Part shown: in pieces, positions 6,578-9,822 of the stretch
Position numbering within the stretch: the first letter of the stretch is position 1
Layout of the letters: every line of letters begins with the position of its first letter
Assembly (NCBI GenBank): GCA_046155505.1
Contig: JBJXFK010000287.1
Location: 1 to 9,822, forward strand
Direction: 5' to 3'
From: JBJXFK01 sp046155505
GTDB lineage: Bacteria > Planctomycetota > Phycisphaerae > UBA1845 > Fen-1342
Length of the DNA: 9,822 nt
Notes under the pieces: model-generated
The model's input: the letters and a program-made list of their open reading frames with translations, nothing else
Database searches by the model: none
Told to the model about the DNA's origin: nothing
Program-made: the position numbers and the translations under genes

Positions 6578-6984
6578 TGCAAAACGTGGCCGTGGAACGA
6601 TGGCGGTCGCTGGCGGACGGATCACAACGAGCCGCGGCGTCGCTGGTTGGTGCCGAGAATAATGAAGACGGTTATCGCTCTGCGACGAGCCGTGCGCACT
6701 ACGCGGCATTCTCAGAAGCGACGGCGCTGATGGTTGAGTTGGGCTGCGTGCCGCCGACTGGTTGGATGCACTGGAAGCACAGAGACTTGCCACCGAGGCT
6801 CAAGGTCGCGATGGAGGCTGCGAATCGGAACTCGAAAATCGTAAAGGAAGTGCTCCGACTGCTTCGGGCGTCGTACAGCATGAGAATCGACGCCGACTCC
6901 CGCCCGGGACGGACCGTGGATCGTGCGGTCGCTCGCGAAGCGTTGCGAGTGGCGTCCGGAATTCGCCGATTGTTTAGAGGTTAG
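6577..6984 (+). CDS. HEPN-like helical protein inserted in the isc operon
   Basis: A 135-residue protein starting at the ATG that overlaps the iscS stop (TGATG); a GTG at 6562 in the same frame is a less likely start inside iscS. The pattern YRSATSRAHYAAFSEATALM at about residues 33-52 is the first long helix pair of HEPN proteins (R-x-Y-YA-F-A type), and LLRASYSMRIDADSRPG followed by AREALRVASGIRRLF matches the last helices, where 'R..ADY.P' is usual. The R-x(4-6)-H ribonuclease motif is not seen, so catalytic RNase activity is not supported. HEPN proteins often belong to toxin-antitoxin or substrate-binding pairs, here probably with the next gene. The family call is from pattern recognition alone; a stand-alone helical adaptor is the alternative. 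Nothing in the sequence links it directly to Fe-S biogenesis except its exact position and coupling. Confidence 0.72.
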   Translation: MQNVAVERWRSLADGSQRAAASLVGAENNEDGYRSATSRAHYAAFSEATALMVELGCVPPTGWMHWKHRDLPPRLKVAMEAANRNSKIVKEVLRLLRASYSMRIDADSRPGRTVDRAVAREALRVASGIRRLFRG

Positions 6985-6986
6985 AA

Positions 6987-7253
6987 ATGGCAGTCAAACC
7001 CAACGGAAGCATTGATACCGTGTTTGAGCGCGTGCAAGCGTACCTGGACCAGCACCAACCCGACGCCTGCCGGTTGCGCGTGTCGAAGGACGGTATCAGT
7101 CACGATTCGGACTGGTGGTATGCGCCAGTCTACCCGGAACAAGAAGACGTGCGGTCGGATCAGTACGCATTTGCCCTTGCGGCGATTGAAGAATCGTACC
7201 GCCAGGAGTTTGGCGACAATATTTTGTTCGTTCCATCGATCAACGATGACTAA
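6987..7253 (+). CDS. 88-residue protein of unknown function, partner of the HEPN-like gene
   Basis: A small protein (MAVKPNGSIDTVFERVQAYL at the start) with its ATG two bases after the HEPN-like stop and AGAGG six bases upstream, inside the end of that gene. The sequence is acidic and aromatic in the middle: SDWWYAPVYPEQEDV at residues 41-55, a helix QYAFALAAIEESYRQEFG and a final strand NILFVPS. This suggests a small alpha/beta fold with N-terminal helix, two strands, a helix and an edge strand. No known catalytic motif is visible, and it lacks the GSxxRG motif of MNT nucleotidyltransferases, the usual HEPN partners. Tight spacing argues that the two genes act together. I do not recognise the family with confidence. 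Confidence 0.78.
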   Translation: MAVKPNGSIDTVFERVQAYLDQHQPDACRLRVSKDGISHDSDWWYAPVYPEQEDVRSDQYAFALAAIEESYRQEFGDNILFVPSINDD

Positions 7254-7292
7254 AGCTGCGGCTCTAGTCGGCAGAAATTGGAGAAATTCGAA

Positions 7293-7724
7293 ATGGCCTA
7301 CAGCGAAAAAATCATCGAGCATTACGAAAACCCGCGCAACATGGGCTCGCTCGACAAGAGCAGCCCCACCGTCGGCACCGGCGTTGTCGGTGCGCCCGAG
7401 TGCGGCGACGTGATGAAACTGCAGATCCAAATCGACGATCAGCAGAACATCATCGACGCCAAATTCAAGACCTTCGGCTGCGGCTCGGCGATCGCGAGCA
7501 GCTCGCTGGCGACCGAGTGGCTCAAAGGCCGCAAGCTGGACGCCGCGCTGGAGATCAAGAACACGGACATCGTAAAAGAACTGGCGCTGCCGCCGGTGAA
7601 GATTCACTGTAGCGTGCTGGCCGAGGATGCAATCCGCGCCGCGGTGAACGATTTGAAGAAGAAGATCGAAGGCCAGCCGGCGGGCCAACCGTCGGGCAAG
7701 CAGACGGTCGCCGCCGGTCATTGA
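7293..7724 (+). CDS. iscU: Fe-S cluster scaffold IscU
   Basis: A 143-residue scaffold on which [2Fe-2S] clusters are built. The start MAYSEKIIEHYENPRNMGS is the usual IscU N-terminus, and GGAG (7280-7283) lies nine bases before ATG 7293; a TTG 15 bases upstream in frame is less likely. The three cluster ligands are present: Cys37 (GAPECGD, with the labile-cluster Asp39), Cys63 (FGCGSAIASSS) and Cys106 (KIHCSVLAEDAI, with His105). LPPVK at residues 99-103 is the binding motif for the chaperone HscA, which fits hscB and hscA downstream. The last ~16 residues (EGQPAGQPSGKQTVAAGH) extend past the E. coli end and look disordered. It has its own ribosome site 39 bases after the unknown small gene. 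Confidence 0.97.
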   Translation: MAYSEKIIEHYENPRNMGSLDKSSPTVGTGVVGAPECGDVMKLQIQIDDQQNIIDAKFKTFGCGSAIASSSLATEWLKGRKLDAALEIKNTDIVKELALPPVKIHCSVLAEDAIRAAVNDLKKKIEGQPAGQPSGKQTVAAGH

Positions 7725-7804
7725 TTCGGGCGTGGCAGAGCGCTGGGGCGTCTACCGAGGCATTTACGCGCGCGAACTCGCGTGCAGAAGGGTGTGAGGG
7801 AATC

Positions 7805-8245
7805 ATGAGTATCGCTTCGCAGCAAACGGATGTGGTGAGTTCGTCGGCGGCCATCGAGTCGAGCATTAAGTTGCGTGCCAAGGAGCCGGCGACCGGCTCG
7901 GGCATTGTGCTGACCGAGAAGGCCGCCGGCCAGGTGAAGGAAATCCTGAAGAAGGACAACTTTCCGGAGTCGATGTACCTGTTCGTCGGCGTGAAGGGCG
8001 GCGGCTGCTCGGGCTTGCAATATGTGCTCGACCTGCGCGACGAGAAGGAAGCCCCGGTCGCCGAGACCGATGAGACGTTCCTCTCGCACGGCATCGTCGT
8101 TGTCTGCGACCTGAAGAGCTACGTCGTCGGCAACATGTCGGGCACGACGATCGACTATCAGGATGGCCTGATGGGCGCGGGCTTCTCGTTCCAGAACCCG
8201 AACGCAAAGCACTCGTGCGGCTGCGGCAGCAGCTACTCGGCCTAA
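7805..8245 (+). CDS. iscA: A-type Fe-S carrier (IscA/ErpA family)
   Basis: A 146-residue carrier that receives or delivers Fe-S clusters. The core starts at about residue 33 (GIVLTEKAAGQVKEIL) and contains the three conserved cysteines: Cys68 in GGGCSGLQYVL and Cys138/Cys140 in NPNAKHSCGCGSSYS. The N-terminal ~30 residues (serine-rich, MSIASQQTDVV onwards) are an extension beyond the usual ~107-residue protein and look flexible. ATG 7805 is preferred because GAGGG precedes it by four bases; the frame is open from 7721, but the extra residues there look unlike the family and overlap the iscU end. The NPNAK...CGCGSS tail is shared with ErpA, so the operon position, not the sequence, supports the iscA symbol. 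Confidence 0.92.
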   Translation: MSIASQQTDVVSSSAAIESSIKLRAKEPATGSGIVLTEKAAGQVKEILKKDNFPESMYLFVGVKGGGCSGLQYVLDLRDEKEAPVAETDETFLSHGIVVVCDLKSYVVGNMSGTTIDYQDGLMGAGFSFQNPNAKHSCGCGSSYSA

Positions 8246-8253
8246 TCGCCGAA

Positions 8254-8354
8254 GCGCGAAGTGAAAAGTGCAAAGTTCAAAGTGGGGGATCGGGACGCCT
8301 CGGCGTGCGCGTTCGACCGCTTTGCACTTTGCATTTTGAACTTTGCGCTCTGCT
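8254..8354. repeat. Inverted heptamer repeat between iscA and hscB
   Basis: Left arm: heptamers CGAAGTG, AAAAGTG, CAAAGTT, CAAAGTG (8257-8284). Right arm: CTTTGCA, CTTTGCA, TTTTGAA, CTTTGCG, CTCTGCT (8320-8354). Bases 8254-8282 pair with 8320-8348 at 24 of 29 positions. The ~37-base loop holds a smaller hairpin, ACGCC-TC-GGCGT (8295-8306). The element fills most of the 136-base iscA-hscB gap. If transcribed within the operon it would form a long stem that could lower hscBA expression relative to iscSUA or mark an mRNA processing site; no T-run follows it. Confidence 0.85.
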
Positions 8355-8381
8355 GCGAATTTGAGCAGTTCGTGAGTAAGC

Positions 8382-8996
8382 ATGGCGACCGACCCCACAG
8401 TCATTGCGACCGTCCCGGCCGAGTGCGTCGGCTGTCATACGCCGATGCAGTCGCCGGCGTATTGCTTTGGCTGTCGACGGCTCTATCCCAGCGACAGCCT
8501 GAGTATCTTCGAGTTGTTCGGCTTGCCGCCGCGATTTGATTTGTCGCCCGACGAGCTGCGCGAGGCGTATCTGCGGCTGACGCGGGCAGTGCATCCGGAT
8601 CGGCTGTCGGCGATGTCGGCGGATGATCAACATTCGGGCGAGCGCCTGACCGCGCGGATCAACCAAGGGTACGAGGTGCTCGGCAATCCGATTCGCCGGG
8701 CCGAGTATTTGCTCGAGTTCGTCGGCGGCCCGAGCGCCGCGAGCGACAAGAGTGTCCCGACCGACGTGCTGGCCGAGACGCTTGAGATTCGCGAGGAATT
8801 GGACGAGGCGCAAGCGCGCGGCGACGTAGCGGCGGTTGAGCGAATCCGCCGGCAAGCGCAGCAGTCGTTCGACGCGACGCGCGGCGAGATTGAAACGCTC
8901 GCACGGACGCTTCCCGGCGACGAGGCGACGCGGCGAGCGTTGCGCGAGCGGCTGAATACGATCAAGTACTACGAGCGCATTCTGGAGCGGACGTAG
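8382..8996 (+). CDS. hscB: J-domain co-chaperone HscB with N-terminal tetracysteine motif
   Basis: A 204-residue co-chaperone that brings IscU to HscA and stimulates its ATPase. The J domain starts at SIFELFGLPPRFDLS and has the HPD motif at residues 71-73 (AVHPDRLS), followed by INQGYEVLGNPIRRAEYLL, as in HscB. The C-terminal part (TDVLAETLEIREELDEA and ERLNTIKYYERILE) is the three-helix IscU-binding bundle. Unlike the E. coli protein (about 171 residues) it has an extra N-terminal domain with ECVGC (Cys15, Cys18) and YCFGC (Cys28, Cys31), a CxxC-x9-CxxC zinc or metal site like the one in eukaryotic HSC20. The ribosome site is weak. It is followed by hscA after 25 bases. Confidence 0.94.
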   Translation: MATDPTVIATVPAECVGCHTPMQSPAYCFGCRRLYPSDSLSIFELFGLPPRFDLSPDELREAYLRLTRAVHPDRLSAMSADDQHSGERLTARINQGYEVLGNPIRRAEYLLEFVGGPSAASDKSVPTDVLAETLEIREELDEAQARGDVAAVERIRRQAQQSFDATRGEIETLARTLPGDEATRRALRERLNTIKYYERILERT

Positions 8997-9009
8997 CGCG
9001 CCGCGCGCT
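8995..9009 (+). other. Small GC hairpin between hscB and hscA
   Basis: AGCGCG, loop CCG, CGCGCT: six perfect base pairs starting at the hscB stop codon and ending 12 bases before the hscA ATG. No T-run, so not a terminator; no clear Shine-Dalgarno is seen for hscA (GCTGACCAGC precedes the ATG), so translation may depend on coupling. It may be chance in GC-rich DNA. Confidence 0.3.
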
Positions 9010-9021
9010 CGGCTGACCAGC

Positions 9022-9822
9022 ATGAACGAACCCATCATCGGCATCGACCTCGGCACCACGTTTTCGCTTGTCGCATATGTCGACGAGCGCGGGCCCAGCG
9101 TCGTGCGCGATGAGAATGGCGACGGGCGTCTGCCATCGGTGATCGGCTTCCGCGAGGACGGGTCGAGTCTGACAATCGGTTGGGAAGCGCGGCGACGGGC
9201 GATCGAGAACCCGCGAAACACGGTCTACTCGGTCAAACGGTTGATTGGCCGCGGGCCGCAGGACATCGTTAACGAATTGCCGTTTCTGGCGTACGCGGTG
9301 CAGGCCGGCCCGCGTGAAACGGTGCAGATCGACATTGGCGGTCGGCGATTTGCCCCGGAAGAAATTTCGGCGTTGATCCTGCGAGAGTTGAAAACACGCG
9401 TGGAGCGCGAGCTGGGGCGCGAGGTTCGCAAAGCGGTCATTACCGTGCCAGCATATTTCGACGATTCGCAGCGGCAAGCGACGCGCGACGCGGGCAACGC
9501 CGCGGGTCTCGAGGTCGTGCGAATCATCAATGAACCGACGGCGGCGGCGCTGGCGTATGGGATTGGGCTGCGTGGAAGCGACGGAGGGAAGGCAAGCGAC
9601 GGAGCCATGAAGCGACGAAGCGACGAAGTGAGAATTCGTACCGGTCGCGGTCCCGTCTCGCTCCCCATGCCGAAGTGCAACGACGACGCGGCCGACGCTG
9701 CAATCCAAAATCCAAAATCCAAAATCCAAAATACCCAGCAAGTCGTGGTGTACGACCTCGGCGGCGGGACGTTCGACATTTCGATCCTGAGAATCGAGGG
9801 CGATGTCTGCCAGGTGCTCGCA
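9022..9822 (+). CDS. hscA: Hsp70-type chaperone HscA (3' end outside window), with an insert in the ATPase domain
   Basis: The first 267 residues of an Hsp70 ATPase; the frame stays open to the window edge. Seen: phosphate-1 motif GIDLGTTFSLVAY (residues 7-19), NTVYSVKRLIGR, VITVPAYFDDSQRQATRDAG (Hsp70 signature, with the FDD seen in HscA), VRIINEPTAAALAYGIG, and phosphate-2 YDLGGGTFDISIL (244-256). Operon position directly after hscB and the LPPVK motif in IscU support HscA over DnaK. In normal Hsp70s only a few residues separate AYG(I/L) from VAVYDLGGGTFD. Here about 55 residues (roughly 184-240) are inserted, encoded by low-complexity repeats (SDGGKASDGAMKRRSDEV near the start, IQNPKSKIQNTQQ near the end). 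The frame is intact through it: base 9751 (Tyr244) is in phase with ATG 9022. The insert would sit as a surface loop near the nucleotide-binding cleft. Confidence 0.92.
   Translation, partial: MNEPIIGIDLGTTFSLVAYVDERGPSVVRDENGDGRLPSVIGFREDGSSLTIGWEARRRAIENPRNTVYSVKRLIGRGPQDIVNELPFLAYAVQAGPRETVQIDIGGRRFAPEEISALILRELKTRVERELGREVRKAVITVPAYFDDSQRQATRDAGNAAGLEVVRIINEPTAAALAYGIGLRGSDGGKASDGAMKRRSDEVRIRTGRGPVSLPMPKCNDDAADAAIQNPKSKIQNTQQVVVYDLGGGTFDISILRIEGDVCQVLA
9576..9628 (+). repeat. AAGCGACG-type repeats inside hscA
   Basis: AAGCGACGGAG at 9576 and 9594, then AAGCGACG, AAGCGACG, AAG at 9610-9628. Copies are spaced 18, 16 and 8 bases apart. This is the first half of the in-frame insert in hscA and is an 8-base rather than a 7-base motif. 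Confidence 0.75.
9702..9729 (+). repeat. Perfect heptamer tandem repeat (AATCCAA)4 inside hscA
   Basis: Four identical AATCCAA units, followed by AATACCC, close the insert in hscA just before the codons for VVVYDLGGG. It is translated IQNPKSKIQN. Three heptamers equal 21 bases, so whole-number blocks of three units leave the frame unchanged. Confidence 0.92.

Noticed and set aside
5696..6793. Long antisense open frame (365 codons) across iscS
   Set aside because: Arginine/histidine/alanine-rich shadow of a GC-rich gene; iscS on the other strand has every expected motif.
6577..7253. Classical HEPN-MNT toxin-antitoxin pair
   Set aside because: No GSxxRG nucleotidyltransferase motif in the small protein and no R-x(4-6)-H motif in the HEPN-like protein.
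7721..7804. N-terminal extension of IscA from an upstream start
   Set aside because: It would overlap the iscU end, has no family similarity, and a better ribosome site precedes ATG 7805.
9569..9740. Frameshift or pseudogene in hscA at the repeat block
   Set aside because: Codon-by-codon translation is open and in phase on both sides, so it is an insert, not a break; the rest of the gene is outside the window.
8962..9741. Antisense open frame opposite hscA with FWILDFGFWI-like sequence
   Set aside because: That peptide is just the reverse reading of the AATCCAA heptamers; hscA motifs are on the + strand.

Overview
The window is GC-rich, densely coded DNA with every recognisable gene on the + strand. 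The gene families and the style of the membrane protein, together with a complete ISC iron-sulfur operon outside the usual proteobacterial sequence style, suggest a Planctomycetota-like bacterium. That placement is an impression from protein style, not a demonstrated taxonomic result.

Layout. (1) 1-2698: the C-terminal part of a radical-SAM/SPASM-type protein, overlapping by 4 bases (GTGA) a 694-residue GT-C-type membrane glycosyltransferase. (2) 2816-3466: a small multi-pass membrane protein with its own Shine-Dalgarno. (3) 3470-3604: a repeat-filled gap with a large inverted heptamer repeat and a second heptamer family. (4) 3648-4718: a single-domain mannose-1-phosphate guanylyltransferase (ManC type). 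(5) 4847 to the window end: an ISC operon behind a good sigma70-like promoter, in the order iscR, iscS, HEPN-like gene, 88-aa gene, iscU, iscA, hscB, hscA, with hscA cut by the window edge.

How the genes work together. IscS takes sulfur from cysteine, IscU is the scaffold, IscA is an A-type carrier, and HscB/HscA are the dedicated co-chaperone and Hsp70 that act on IscU through its LPPVK motif, which is present. IscR is the Rrf2-type regulator expected to control the operon. The unexpected part is a two-gene insertion between iscS and iscU: a HEPN-like helical protein starting on the iscS stop codon (TGATG), then an 88-residue protein with a WWY motif and no recognised family.

The second theme is short repeats. 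At least five different short tandem repeat families, most with an exact 7-base period, sit in this 9.8 kb. Three lie in gaps between genes. Two lie inside genes without breaking the frame: in a loop of the glycosyltransferase (about residues 129-160) and in the ATPase domain of HscA (about residues 184-240, just before the phosphate-binding DLGGGTFD motif). Two of the gap loci are built as long inverted repeats. This pattern of heptameric repeats invading coding sequence in frame, together with the HEPN-like pair inside the isc operon, is what most deserves a second look.
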